Shown piece after piece: positions 1 to 7,724 of a stretch of 64,000 nt of DNA. The notes beneath the pieces were generated by a model. That model searched no databases, was not told where the DNA came from, and was given only the letters and a program-made list of their open reading frames with translations. The first letter of the stretch is position 1. The number at the start of each line of letters is the position of its first letter. The position numbers and the translations under genes were made by a program. The stretch comes from Streptomyces aquilus. Lineage in GTDB: Bacteria > Actinomycetota > Actinomycetes > Streptomycetales > Streptomycetaceae. Where the stretch lies: contig NZ_CP034463.1 of assembly GCF_003955715.1 (NCBI RefSeq), forward strand, positions 4,836,001-4,900,000, written 5' to 3'.

Positions 1-1
1 C

Positions 2-910
2 GGCTCGACGTGGGAGGTCATGGCGGCGCACGCGGCGGACGCGATAGCGGCGGGCCACGCCGACGCCGTCCTCCTGGTGTACGGCTCGACGGCACGGGCG
101 GACATCAGGGCGGGCCGCCGCACCGGCAACCTCTCGTTCGGCGCCCGGGGCCCGCTCCAGTTCGAGGTCCCCTACGGCCACACGCTGATCGCCAAGTACG
201 CGATGGCGGCCCGCCGCCACATGCTCGAACACGGCACGACACTGGAGCAGTTGGCGGAGGTGGCGGTACAGGCGCGGGAGAACGCGGCCCGCAACCCGGA
301 GGCGATGTACCGCGACCCCCTCACGGTGGACGACGTCCTGTCCGCCCCGATGATCGCGGACCCCTTCACCAAGCTGCACTGCTGCATCCGCTCCGACGGC
401 GGGGCGGCGGTCCTGCTGGCGGCGGAGGAGTACGTCCAGGACAGCCGCCCCGCCCCCGTCCGGATCCTCGGCACCGGCGAACACGTCTCCCACGCCACGA
501 TGTCCGAGTGGCCGGACTTCACGGTCTCCCCGGCGGCCGTGAGCGGACGCCTGGCCTTCGAACGGGCGGGGGTACGACCGGCCGACATCGAACTGGCGGA
601 GATCTACGACGCCTTCACCTACATGACCCTGGTGACCCTGGAGGACCTCGGCTTCTGCAAGAAGGGCGAGGGCGGGGCGTACGTCCAGGCGCGGGAGCTT
701 CCCGTGAACACGGACGGGGGCGGGCTGTCGGCCCAACACCCCGGCATGCGCGGCCTGTTCCTGCTGGTGGAGGCGGTACGGCAGCTACGGGGCGAGGCGG
801 GCGCGAGGCAAGTGCTCCGGAAGGACGGGACCTTGCCCGAACTGGCGGTGGCGTCCGGCACCGGGGGCTGGTTCTGCTCGTCGGGGACGGTGGTGCTGGG
901 GCGGGCATGA
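2..910 (+). CDS. Thiolase-like lipid-transfer protein, 5' end outside the window
   Basis: The last 302 residues of a thiolase-fold protein of the SCP-x/lipid-transfer type. These proteins act on beta-ketoacyl-CoA, or as retro-aldolases in sterol side-chain breakdown. The frame is open from base 2, so the N-terminus, including the usual nucleophile Cys loop, is missing. Visible family signatures are EIYDAFTYM, which corresponds to the 'DAF' segment, the His-containing LSAQHPGMRG segment, and a C-terminal GTGGWFCSSG glycine loop. Enzymes of this class often work with a DUF35 partner, and one is encoded at 3665-4060. Whether the gene retains biosynthetic or retro-aldol activity cannot be told from the fragment. 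Confidence 0.85.
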   Translation, partial: GSTWEVMAAHAADAIAAGHADAVLLVYGSTARADIRAGRRTGNLSFGARGPLQFEVPYGHTLIAKYAMAARRHMLEHGTTLEQLAEVAVQARENAARNPEAMYRDPLTVDDVLSAPMIADPFTKLHCCIRSDGGAAVLLAAEEYVQDSRPAPVRILGTGEHVSHATMSEWPDFTVSPAAVSGRLAFERAGVRPADIELAEIYDAFTYMTLVTLEDLGFCKKGEGGAYVQARELPVNTDGGGLSAQHPGMRGLFLLVEAVRQLRGEAGARQVLRKDGTLPELAVASGTGGWFCSSGTVVLGRA

Positions 911-914
911 ACCG

Positions 915-2243
915 TCATCGCGACACCCTGATGACGGCCGTGTCGTTGCCCGCGTCCGGATCACGGCGGCCCACGTCCCAGGAGCTGAACGGCTTCTTGT
1001 TCTCCAGGGTCAGGGTGCCCTCGCCCGGCTCACCGAGGGCCATCGTGAACTCCAGGCTCTGGCTCTCCCCCGGCTTGAGGGCCTTCACGTCACAGGTGTG
1101 GGTGAAGCCGTTGCTCTCGCAGTACGGCTCGTACACGCCGTCGTCGTACTCCGTCATGGGCTGTTTCACCATCGAGGTGCCGAGCGGCGGTTCGAAGACG
1201 AGCCGGACCGGGGCGCCGACGTCGGCGGGGCCGTTGTTGCGGACCTCGAGCGTGAAGGTCCTCTTGTCGCCGGGCGCGCCCTTCAGGCGGACGGCGGAGA
1301 CCTCGTAGTCGGCGTAGGTGTCGAGGACGACGTTCGTGGCGCCGCCACCCGCCACGAAGGCGTCGCCGGTGTGCTTGCCGGTGGGCCGCGGCTCCAGCGC
1401 GGGACCGTCCCCGCGATCACCGCCCTTGTGGACCGTCGCGTAATGGCCGGGGCCCATGTCCAGGGCCCAGACGTGCCTGGCGTAGGAGCTGTACATCTGC
1501 GTCCGCGGGGTGCGGATGCCCAGGGCGGGGGCGAGGGCGACCGTCTCGCCCGGGTCCAGGGTCAGGTCCGGGAACTCACAGACGGCGACGGTCCCCTTCT
1601 GGAGTTCGGGGTAGCGGCAGTTGGCGTACCGGGTCTCGAACTCCGTTCCGCTGACGCTCAGTTCCACGCCCAGGCCATGCGCCGGCACCTCGCCCGTGTT
1701 GCGGACCACGAGCGGCTCGCCAAGACGGGAGCCAGGACGGACGTCGTCCACCGACTCCGGCGCCACCGCCTCGACGACGGGCTCGCCGACGACGAACCGG
1801 GTCCGCGCCGTGAGCTTCTTCCCGCCCTTCGTCGTGTAGGTGTACGTCACCACGGCCGAGTCGCCGGCCTTCGCCCCCTTCGCCGCCACCACCTTGGCGC
1901 GCGGCGCGTCGGACCAGTTGCTGTAGTCGCCGTCGACCGCGCAGGTGACGTGCGCCGCACTGCCCTCGCAGCCCCCGTACCCGCGGATCACCACCGTGCC
2001 CCGCGCCTCCTTCGGCACGTCCGCGGTGAGCGTGCGCGCACCGGGGCCGCCGGTGTCCTCGGCCACCAGGGAGTAGGGCATCTTGTCGTGCGGGCCCGTC
2101 CGGTCGCCCGGTGGGCGGAGGTAGAAGACCGCGGGTGCGGTGAGGGAGGGGGACGCGGTCTCCCCGGTCACGGTGCAGGCGGTGAGGGACGCGAGGAGGA
2201 CGGACGCGGCGCCGAGCGCCGTACCGGACATGCGTTTCACCAT
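915..2243 (-). CDS. Secreted lipoprotein with repeated beta-sandwich domains
   Basis: A 442-residue protein of unknown function, convergent with the thiolase (4-bp gap). A basic N-terminus (MVKRM), a hydrophobic segment and a lipobox ending LLASLTAC at about residue 23 predict a lipoprotein anchored outside the membrane. The mature part contains two similar segments, around residues 160-240 and 310-400, with phrases such as 'VVRNTGEVPAHGLGVEL' and 'EVRNNGPADVGAPVRL'. These are typical of CARDB/DUF11-like immunoglobulin-type beta sandwiches. The first half may hold a third, more diverged copy. No catalytic motif is seen. The ATG start at 2243 fits the signal peptide. Confidence 0.8.
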   Translation of the reverse strand: MVKRMSGTALGAASVLLASLTACTVTGETASPSLTAPAVFYLRPPGDRTGPHDKMPYSLVAEDTGGPGARTLTADVPKEARGTVVIRGYGGCEGSAAHVTCAVDGDYSNWSDAPRAKVVAAKGAKAGDSAVVTYTYTTKGGKKLTARTRFVVGEPVVEAVAPESVDDVRPGSRLGEPLVVRNTGEVPAHGLGVELSVSGTEFETRYANCRYPELQKGTVAVCEFPDLTLDPGETVALAPALGIRTPRTQMYSSYARHVWALDMGPGHYATVHKGGDRGDGPALEPRPTGKHTGDAFVAGGGATNVVLDTYADYEVSAVRLKGAPGDKRTFTLEVRNNGPADVGAPVRLVFEPPLGTSMVKQPMTEYDDGVYEPYCESNGFTHTCDVKALKPGESQSLEFTMALGEPGEGTLTLENKKPFSSWDVGRRDPDAGNDTAVIRVSR

Positions 2244-2315
2244 CGTCTCCCCCGCCCTTGTGGTTCAAGCCCCCAGGAAACACTCCCGCATCGCCGCGCA
2301 CGCGAGAATCGGGGC

Positions 2316-2984
2316 ATGGAAACCCCGGATCTTCACGAGTCACTGAGGTCGTTGCGGGTGTGGGACCCGGAGGTCACCACGCTGCCCGCCTTCGACCCGG
2401 CGACCGCACCCCCGGCGCCCCTGGCCCTGTTCACCGGCTGGTTCGCCGAGGCGGTCGCGGCCGGGCAGACCGAGCCGCACACCATGTCCCTCGCGACCTC
2501 GGACGCGGCCGGTCTGCCGGACGTACGGACCGTGATGCTGCACGGCGCCGACGCGGACGGCTGGGCCTTCGCGAGCCACTCCCACAGCCGCAAGGGCGGA
2601 CACCTGGCGGCACGGCCGTACGCCGCCCTCGGTTTCTACTGGCCGGTGCTGGGCCGGCAGGTGCGGGTGCGCGGGCCGGTGACCGCCGCGCCCTCCGCGG
2701 CGGGGCAGGCCGACCTGCACGCCCGGTCGACCGGCGCGCTCGCCGCCGCGCTGACCGGCCGGCAGAGCGAGGTGCTGGGCTCGGTCGAGGAGCTGGCACG
2801 GGCGTCGGCGGCGGCCTGGGAGCGGGCGCAGCGGGAGCCGGACGCGCCCGTGGCGTCCTGGACGCTGTACCGGCTCGTCCCCGAGGAGGTGGAGTTCTTC
2901 CAGGGGGACGCCCGGCGGCAGCACGTACGGCTCCACTACCGCCGTACGGAGGACGGCTGGGCTCGGGAGCTGCTCTGGCCCTGA
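2316..2984 (+). CDS. Pyridoxamine 5'-phosphate oxidase family flavoprotein
   Basis: 222 residues, starting METPDLHESL at an ATG (2316); the frame is open far upstream but that part is the antisense of the lipoprotein gene. The split-barrel FMN fold is indicated by 'MSLATSDAAGLPDVRTVML', by the SRKGGHLAARPYA segment equivalent to the FMN/substrate loop, and by the C-terminal 'EVEFFQGDARRQH' that resembles the PdxH 'VEFWQG' signature. A separate and much more canonical pdxH lies at 51730-52392. This gene is therefore probably a paralogue, oxidising another pyridoxamine-like or flavin-linked substrate, or a PhzG-type enzyme. It is divergent from the lipoprotein gene and convergent with the next GNAT gene. 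Confidence 0.8.
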   Translation: METPDLHESLRSLRVWDPEVTTLPAFDPATAPPAPLALFTGWFAEAVAAGQTEPHTMSLATSDAAGLPDVRTVMLHGADADGWAFASHSHSRKGGHLAARPYAALGFYWPVLGRQVRVRGPVTAAPSAAGQADLHARSTGALAAALTGRQSEVLGSVEELARASAAAWERAQREPDAPVASWTLYRLVPEEVEFFQGDARRQHVRLHYRRTEDGWARELLWP

Positions 2985-3012
2985 GGGGCGGGATCCTCGG
3001 CGAGGTGCCAGG

Positions 3013-3621
3013 TCATCGTGGGCCCGCCGGTTCCGGGTCGGTCGACAGGCGGGCGTGCAGGTGGACGTCCCGGAAGGCGTCCAGCGTGCCCGACTCGAAC
3101 ATCGCCCCCCGCAGGGTTCCCTCGTACCGGAACCCGGATCGCTCGGCCACCCGGCACGAGGCCTCGTGGCCGAGGGCGTGGCCCAGTTCGAGGCGGTACA
3201 GGCCGAGGTCGGTGAAGGCCCAGCGGGCGGCGAGCACGAGGGCGCGGGTGGCGACGCGGTGGCCGCGGGCCTCGGGCAGCACCCAGTAGCCGACGCGGGC
3301 GACGCTCATGACCTGGTCGATCGCGTTGACGCCGATGTGCCCGAGGGTCGTACCGCTCGCCGCGTCCGCGACCCGGAAGGACACGCTCTCGCCGTCCGCC
3401 ATGCGCTCCGTCACCGCGCGCAGCGAGGCGTGGGCCTCGTCGAGGTCGGTGACCTGCACCAGCGGGGTGTTCCAGCGGCGGAACTCGGGGTCGGCGCGGG
3501 CGCGCAGCCAGGTCGCGGCGTCGGCGGCGGAGTCCGGGTCCCAGGGGCTCAACCGGAGCCCGTGACCGAGCAGTTCGGGGGCGGGCTGGTGACTCGGGGT
3601 CCGTTCGCTTGTATGGGCCAT
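3013..3621 (-). CDS. GNAT family N-acetyltransferase (RimJ/RimL-like)
   Basis: 202 residues. The order of elements is that of RimJ/RimL-type GNATs: N-terminal 'GHGLRLSPWDPDSAADAATW', central 'GHIGVNAIDQVMSVARVGYW', then the acetyl-CoA loop 'LPEARGHRVATRALVLAARW' with the R-G-x-x-x-A-T pattern, and 'RLELGHALGHEASCRVAERS' with 'GFRYEGTLRG'. Such enzymes acetylate ribosomal protein N-termini or small amines; the substrate is not predictable here. The stop lies 28 bp from the convergent gene end at 2984. ATG start (3621), with an alternative not excluded. Confidence 0.85.
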   Translation of the reverse strand: MAHTSERTPSHQPAPELLGHGLRLSPWDPDSAADAATWLRARADPEFRRWNTPLVQVTDLDEAHASLRAVTERMADGESVSFRVADAASGTTLGHIGVNAIDQVMSVARVGYWVLPEARGHRVATRALVLAARWAFTDLGLYRLELGHALGHEASCRVAERSGFRYEGTLRGAMFESGTLDAFRDVHLHARLSTDPEPAGPR

Positions 3622-3664
3622 CGGGCCATTGAATACCGGCGGCGCCGGGAGTGGGGGCCGTCGA

Positions 3665-4060
3665 TCATTCCGCGGGCCGGAACACCGGGATCCCGTCCCG
3701 GAAGCCGACCTGGAGTGCCATGCCCGCGCGCAGCGCCTCGGGCGGGGCGTCCACGACTTCCGTCATCATCCGCGGGCCCTCGGCCAGTTGGACGACCGCG
3801 GCGACGTACGGGACGCGCTCGCCGAACGGCGGCAGGTCGTTGCGATGGACGACGGACCAGGTGTAGAGCTCGGCGCGGCCGCTCGCCGGCCGCCACTCCA
3901 CGTCCTCGCTCCAGCAGTGCGGGCAGAACTCGCGGGGGTAGTGGTGCGGGCGGTCGCAGGCGCGGCAGTGGCGGATCAGGAGCGTGCCGGCCGCCGCCGC
4001 GTCCCAGTACGCGCGGGTGAAGGCGTCCGCCTCGGGGACGTCGTGTCGCGCCGCGCTCAT
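3665..4060 (-). CDS. DUF35 OB-fold/zinc-ribbon protein (Zn-ribbon acyl-CoA-binding partner)
   Basis: 131 residues. The N-terminal rubredoxin-like zinc ribbon is clear: CRACDRPHHYPREFCPHC gives two C-x2-C knuckles at about residues 32-50. An OB fold follows ('WSVVHRNDLPPFGERVPYVAAVV'). DUF35 proteins commonly partner lipid-transfer thiolases or MaoC hydratases in sterol and fatty-acid catabolism, supplying an acyl-CoA-binding surface. The start ATG overlaps the stop of the DoxX gene (TGATG, one base), so the two are translationally coupled and probably share the promoter with the palindromic operator at 4510-4528. A likely thiolase partner lies at the left window edge but is not in this operon. 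Confidence 0.9.
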   Translation of the reverse strand: MSAARHDVPEADAFTRAYWDAAAAGTLLIRHCRACDRPHHYPREFCPHCWSEDVEWRPASGRAELYTWSVVHRNDLPPFGERVPYVAAVVQLAEGPRMMTEVVDAPPEALRAGMALQVGFRDGIPVFRPAE

Positions 4061-4506
4061 CAGAACCAGCCCAGCGCGCTGTCCAGCGACCACGTCTGCC
4101 AGGACATCCCGAACAGGCCGACCACGGAGATCAGCGCCATCATCGAGTTCTGCCCCTGCTCGGCCCAGTCGTGGATCATGAGCGTGAAGTAGAGCGCGTT
4201 GAGCAGCAGTCCGCCGACCAGGGCGATAGGAGTCAGCAGGCCGAGGATCAGGCCGAGGCCGAGGGCCAGTTCCGCGTAGGCGACGACGTACGCCATCGTC
4301 TTCGGGCGCGGCCGCACGACCACCTCGAAGCCGCTGCGGACCGGGGTCCACCGGTGCTTGGCGGCGATGTCCGCGGCCCAGGTGATCCCGCCGCCCTCGA
4401 ACCACGTCTTCTTGTCCTTGTGCCGCCAGCTCTCCAGCCACCACAGCCCGAGACCTATGCGCAGGACGGCCAGCCATTCCGCACCGGTGAGCCAGATCGT
4501 GTCCAT
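4060..4506 (-). CDS. DoxX family membrane protein
   Basis: 148 residues from ATG 4506; an upstream in-frame ATG at 4584 would put the operator inside the gene and is less likely. Four hydrophobic segments are visible: around 'LAVLRIGLGLWWLESW', 'TMAYVVAYAELALGLGLIL', 'LTPIALVGGLLLNALYFTL' and 'SMMALISVVGLFGMSW'. This matches the small DoxX/DoxD-like quinone-associated membrane proteins. The amphipathic segment between helices 1 and 2 (KKTWFEGGGITWA) is typical of actinobacterial members. It is the first gene of a two-gene operon with the DUF35 gene. A regulator site lies directly before the start codon. Confidence 0.85.
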   Translation of the reverse strand: MDTIWLTGAEWLAVLRIGLGLWWLESWRHKDKKTWFEGGGITWAADIAAKHRWTPVRSGFEVVVRPRPKTMAYVVAYAELALGLGLILGLLTPIALVGGLLLNALYFTLMIHDWAEQGQNSMMALISVVGLFGMSWQTWSLDSALGWF

Positions 4507-4509
4507 GGG

Positions 4510-4528
4510 ATCTGACGGTACGTCAGAT
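4510..4528. promoter_or_regulatory. Palindromic operator, copy 1 (ATCTGACG-GTA-CGTCAGAT)
   Basis: A perfect inverted repeat with 8-bp arms and a 3-bp spacer, ATCTGACGGTACGTCAGAT, ending 4 bp before the DoxX start codon. It is the best copy of a motif that recurs at 7653, 7678, 11734, 19343, 24962 and 24989, always in front of catabolic genes. The size and symmetry fit a dimeric TetR-type repressor site. The regulator is not identified. Confidence 0.75.
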
Positions 4529-4699
4529 ACGAGGTCGCCGGAAGCCTTCGGTTTCCGGCAGAAGCGGTCATGGGACCGCCACAACCACGCGCCCTACGCC
4601 ACGAGCCCCACCCACTCCTCCTACAGGCGTGATCAATCCGCAACCAATTCCGGTCTTGACCGAGACCCATCAACCCGGTGCGTGATTACGCTCGCGCAC

Positions 4700-5911
4700 A
4701 TGGCCGACTCCACAGCGTCCTCCGCGCCCTCCGGCGCGGAGCCGAACACCGCAGCCCGCCCCGTCTACGTCATCGGCGGCGGCCCGGGCGGACTCGCCGC
4801 GGCGTACGCGCTGCGGGCCCAGGGCGTGCGCGCCGTCGTCCTGGAGAAGTCCGACCGCGTCGGCGCCTCCTGGCGGCGCCACTACGACCGTCTGCATCTG
4901 CACACCACCCGCCGCCTGTCCGGCCTGCCGGGCCTGGCGATGCCGCGCAAGTTCGGGCGCTGGGTGTCCCGCGACAACGTGGTGCGCTATCTGGAGAAGT
5001 ACGCCGAGTACCACGAGCTGGAGATCGTCACCGGGGTCGAGGTCTCCCGGGTCGAGCGCTCCGCCGACGGCACCGGCTGGCTGCTGCACGCCACCGGCGG
5101 CCGCGAACTGACCGGCGCCGCCGTCGTCGTCGCCACCGGCTACAACCACACCCCGCACCTGCCCGACTGGCCCGGCCGCGACGGCTACACCGGCGACCTG
5201 GTGCACGCCTCGGAGTACCGCAACCCCGAGCCCTACGCCGGCCGTGACGTCCTCGTCGTCGGTGTCGGCAACACCGGCGCCGAGATCGCCGTCGACCTGG
5301 TGGAGGGCGGCGCCTCCCGGGTACGCCTGTCGGTGCGCACCACCCCGCACATCGTCCGCCGCTCGACGGCCGGCTGGGCCGCCCAGTACACCGGCGTCCT
5401 CGTACGGCGCCTGCCGGTCGGGCTCGTCGACCGGCTCGCCGGCCCGATGGGCAAGCTGAGCGTGCCCGACCTGTCCGCCCACGGCCTGCCCCGCCCCGAC
5501 ACCGGCCTCTACAGCCGCGTCAACGAGGGCTCCATCCCGGTCCAGGACGTCGGCCTCATCGACGCCGTCAAGGCGGGCAAGGTGGAGATCGTCGCCGCCG
5601 TCGACGGCTTCGAGGACGGCAAGGTCGCCCTCGCCGACGGCGACCGCATCGCCCCGGACGCGGTGATCGCGGCGACCGGCTACGTCCGCGCCCTGGAGGG
5701 CCTGGTCGGCCACCTGGAGGTCCTCGACGCCCGCGGCAGGCCGCTGGTGCACGGCGCCCGCACCCCGTCGAACGCCCCCGGCCTCTACTTCACCGGCTAC
5801 ACCAACCCGATCAGCGGCATGTTCCGGGAACTCGCGATCGACGCGGAGAAGATCGCGAAGGCGATCGCCCGGACGGGCTCGGCGACCCGCCTGGACGCCG
5901 TGCGCACGTAG
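4700..5911 (+). CDS. Flavin-containing monooxygenase (FMO/BVMO-like)
   Basis: 403 residues. An FAD-binding Rossmann motif, VIGGGPGGLAAAYAL, lies near residue 22, and an NADPH motif, VVGVGNTGAEIAVDL, near residue 187. Between them 'YTGDLVHASEY' fits the FxGxxxHxxxY/W fingerprint shared by FMOs and Baeyer-Villiger enzymes. The C-terminal 'APGLYFTGYTNPISGMFREL' is typical of YUCCA/FMO-like proteins. The predicted activity is oxygenation of an N, S or ketone group using NADPH and O2; the substrate is unknown. Start: ATG 4700, or GTG 4682 six codons upstream; neither has a good ribosome-binding site, so a leaderless transcript is possible. It is divergent from the DoxX operon and may share its operator region. 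Confidence 0.85.
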   Translation: MADSTASSAPSGAEPNTAARPVYVIGGGPGGLAAAYALRAQGVRAVVLEKSDRVGASWRRHYDRLHLHTTRRLSGLPGLAMPRKFGRWVSRDNVVRYLEKYAEYHELEIVTGVEVSRVERSADGTGWLLHATGGRELTGAAVVVATGYNHTPHLPDWPGRDGYTGDLVHASEYRNPEPYAGRDVLVVGVGNTGAEIAVDLVEGGASRVRLSVRTTPHIVRRSTAGWAAQYTGVLVRRLPVGLVDRLAGPMGKLSVPDLSAHGLPRPDTGLYSRVNEGSIPVQDVGLIDAVKAGKVEIVAAVDGFEDGKVALADGDRIAPDAVIAATGYVRALEGLVGHLEVLDARGRPLVHGARTPSNAPGLYFTGYTNPISGMFRELAIDAEKIAKAIARTGSATRLDAVRT

Positions 5912-6086
5912 CCGTGGCTCGTACGTAGAGGATCTCAACCTCCTTCAGTACGACGGCTGTTGCCCATGTGTCCTAGGTGACTCACGGGTCAGCAAGGAGA
6001 GCTGTTTTACGCCACCGCGCGGGGCCAGAATGCGAGCACTGCTCATCTTTCCGGCCCCACCCCACCCCTCTCCTCGGAGGACGCAC

Positions 6087-7568
6087 GTGGCAACCGAAAG
6101 ACAGCTCTCCCGCCGTTCCCTGCTCGGTGCCGCCGGCGCCGGTGCCGTCGGCCTCACCGCCGCCACCGCCGGGACGGCCGCCGCCGTCACCCGCACCGCC
6201 GACGTGTGTGTCGTCGGTGCCGGGCTGGCCGGACTCACCGCGGCCCGCGATCTGGTGGCGGCCGGCCGGACGGTGGTCGTCCTGGAGGCCCGCGACCGCG
6301 TCGGCGGCCGGGTGCTGAACCTCCCCCTCGCAGGCGGCGGGGTCACCGAGGCCGGCGGCGAGTTCATCGGCCCCACCCAGGACCGCATCAAGGCGCTCGC
6401 CGACTCCCTCGGCGTCGCCACCTTCGCCACCTACGACACCGGCAAGAACCTCCTCTACAAGGACGGCAGGAAAACCCCGTACGCCACCGACGGCCTCCTC
6501 GGCTCGGTCCCGCCGATCGACGCGGCCGGCCTCGCCAACGCCGCGATCGTCCAGGCCACCCTCGACGACCTGGCGAAACAGATCCCGGTCGACGCCCCCT
6601 GGACCGCGGCCAAGGCCGACGAATGGGACCGGCAGACCTTCGAGACCTGGCTGCGCGCCAACGCCGTGATCCCCTCGGCCAAGTTCCTCTTCGACGTGGC
6701 CTGTACGTCGATCTTCTCGGCCGAGCCCCGTGAACTCTCCTTCCTGTTCGTGCTCTTCTACATCGCCGCCGCGGGCAACGCCTCCAACCCCGGCACCCTG
6801 GAACGCCTCACCGAGACGGCGGGCGGCGCCCAGGAGCTCCGCTTCGTCGGCGGCTCCCAACGGGTCCCGATCAAGCTCGCCGCCACCCTCGGCGACCGGG
6901 TCGTGCTGAACTCGCCGGTGCGCTCGATCACCAAGTCCGGCTCCCAGTACGTCGTGACGGCCGACGGCACCACGGTCACCGCCCGCCGGGTCGTCGTCGC
7001 CGTCCCCCCGCCGATCGCCGCCCGCATCACCTACGACCCGGTCCTGCCCGCCGCCCGCGACCAGCTCACCCAGCGCCTGCCGATGGCCTCCGTCGGCAAG
7101 GCCATCGCGATCTACGACACCCCCTTCTGGCGCGCCGACGGCCTCAACGGCCAGGTCGTCAGCGACTCCGGCGTGGTCAGCTCCACCTTCGACAACTCCC
7201 CGCCCGACGCCTCCTACGGCGCGCTCATGGGCTTCATCGAGGCCGACGAGGCCCGCGCGTTCGACGCGGCGAGCGAGGCCGAGGTCAGGGCCGCCGTGCT
7301 GAAGGACTACGCGACGTACTTCGGCGAGAAAGCCGCCTCCCCTTCCGCCTTCGTCCTGCAACGCTGGAACAACGAGCCCTACACCCGAGGCGGCCCCGTC
7401 TCCATCGCCGCGCCCGGCGTGCTGACCCAGTACGGTCCCGCCCTGCGCCGGCCGGTCGGCGGCATCCACTGGGCCGGGACGGAGACGTCCACGTACTGGA
7501 TGGGCTACATGGACGGCGCGGTGCGGTCGGGCGAGCGGGTGGCGAAGGAGGTGCTGGACGTCCTGTGA
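6087..7568 (+). CDS. Tat-exported flavin monoamine oxidase
   Basis: 493 residues from GTG 6087, chosen because GGAGG (6076-6080) sits 6 bp upstream and because the N-terminus then begins with a twin-arginine signal (SRRSLLGAAGAGAVGLT...AAA). The FAD dinucleotide motif VVGAGLAGLTAARDLVAAG is followed by 'EARDRVGGRV', the classic GG-doublet motif of amine oxidases. The C-terminal 'IHWAGTETSTYWMGYMDGA' is the conserved FAD-contact segment. The enzyme should oxidise primary or polyamines outside the cytoplasmic membrane, giving aldehyde, ammonia and H2O2. It is monocistronic, as the following genes have their own operators. Confidence 0.9.
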   Translation: MATERQLSRRSLLGAAGAGAVGLTAATAGTAAAVTRTADVCVVGAGLAGLTAARDLVAAGRTVVVLEARDRVGGRVLNLPLAGGGVTEAGGEFIGPTQDRIKALADSLGVATFATYDTGKNLLYKDGRKTPYATDGLLGSVPPIDAAGLANAAIVQATLDDLAKQIPVDAPWTAAKADEWDRQTFETWLRANAVIPSAKFLFDVACTSIFSAEPRELSFLFVLFYIAAAGNASNPGTLERLTETAGGAQELRFVGGSQRVPIKLAATLGDRVVLNSPVRSITKSGSQYVVTADGTTVTARRVVVAVPPPIAARITYDPVLPAARDQLTQRLPMASVGKAIAIYDTPFWRADGLNGQVVSDSGVVSSTFDNSPPDASYGALMGFIEADEARAFDAASEAEVRAAVLKDYATYFGEKAASPSAFVLQRWNNEPYTRGGPVSIAAPGVLTQYGPALRRPVGGIHWAGTETSTYWMGYMDGAVRSGERVAKEVLDVL

Positions 7569-7575
7569 CCGGCCA

Positions 7576-7648
7576 GGCCCACCTGTGCGTGCGCGGCCCA
7601 CGCCCACCTGTGCCTGCGCGATCCTCGCCCAACTTTGCGTGCACGGCC
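7576..7648. repeat. Three degenerate copies of a ~25-bp direct repeat
   Basis: Downstream of the amine oxidase stop, the phrase GCCCACCTGTGCGTGCGCGG occurs three times with decay (7576-7598, 7601-7625, 7626-7648). The copies are tandem and lie immediately before the double operator. No coding function is apparent. Confidence 0.6.
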
Positions 7649-7652
7649 ATTC

Positions 7653-7667
7653 CTGACACAGCGTCAG
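7653..7667. promoter_or_regulatory. Palindromic operator, copy 2
   Basis: CTGACA-CAG-CGTCAG, 5 of 6 arm positions paired. It is the distal of two sites before the acyl-CoA synthetase gene, and its centre is 25 bp from that of the next copy. Confidence 0.65.
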
Positions 7668-7677
7668 TTCCTTTAAT

Positions 7678-7692
7678 CTGACACTGCGTCAG
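7678..7692. promoter_or_regulatory. Palindromic operator, copy 3
   Basis: CTGACA-CTG-CGTCAG flanked by AAT and TTAA, 33 bp before the ATG at 7725. Together with copy 2 it forms a tandem pair 25 bp apart, about two and a half helical turns. Confidence 0.7.
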
Positions 7693-7724
7693 TTAATCGC
7701 TGTCACACAGGAGCGGGCGGACCG

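Noticed and set aside
10..1308. Long plus-strand frame rich in Gly/Arg/Pro over the thiolase gene
   Set aside because: Typical GC-rich shadow frame; the frame starting at base 2 has clear thiolase motifs.
5978..5992. TGACTCACGGGTCA before the amine oxidase gene as an operator copy
   Set aside because: The half-sites are 6 bp apart instead of 5 and the arms are short.
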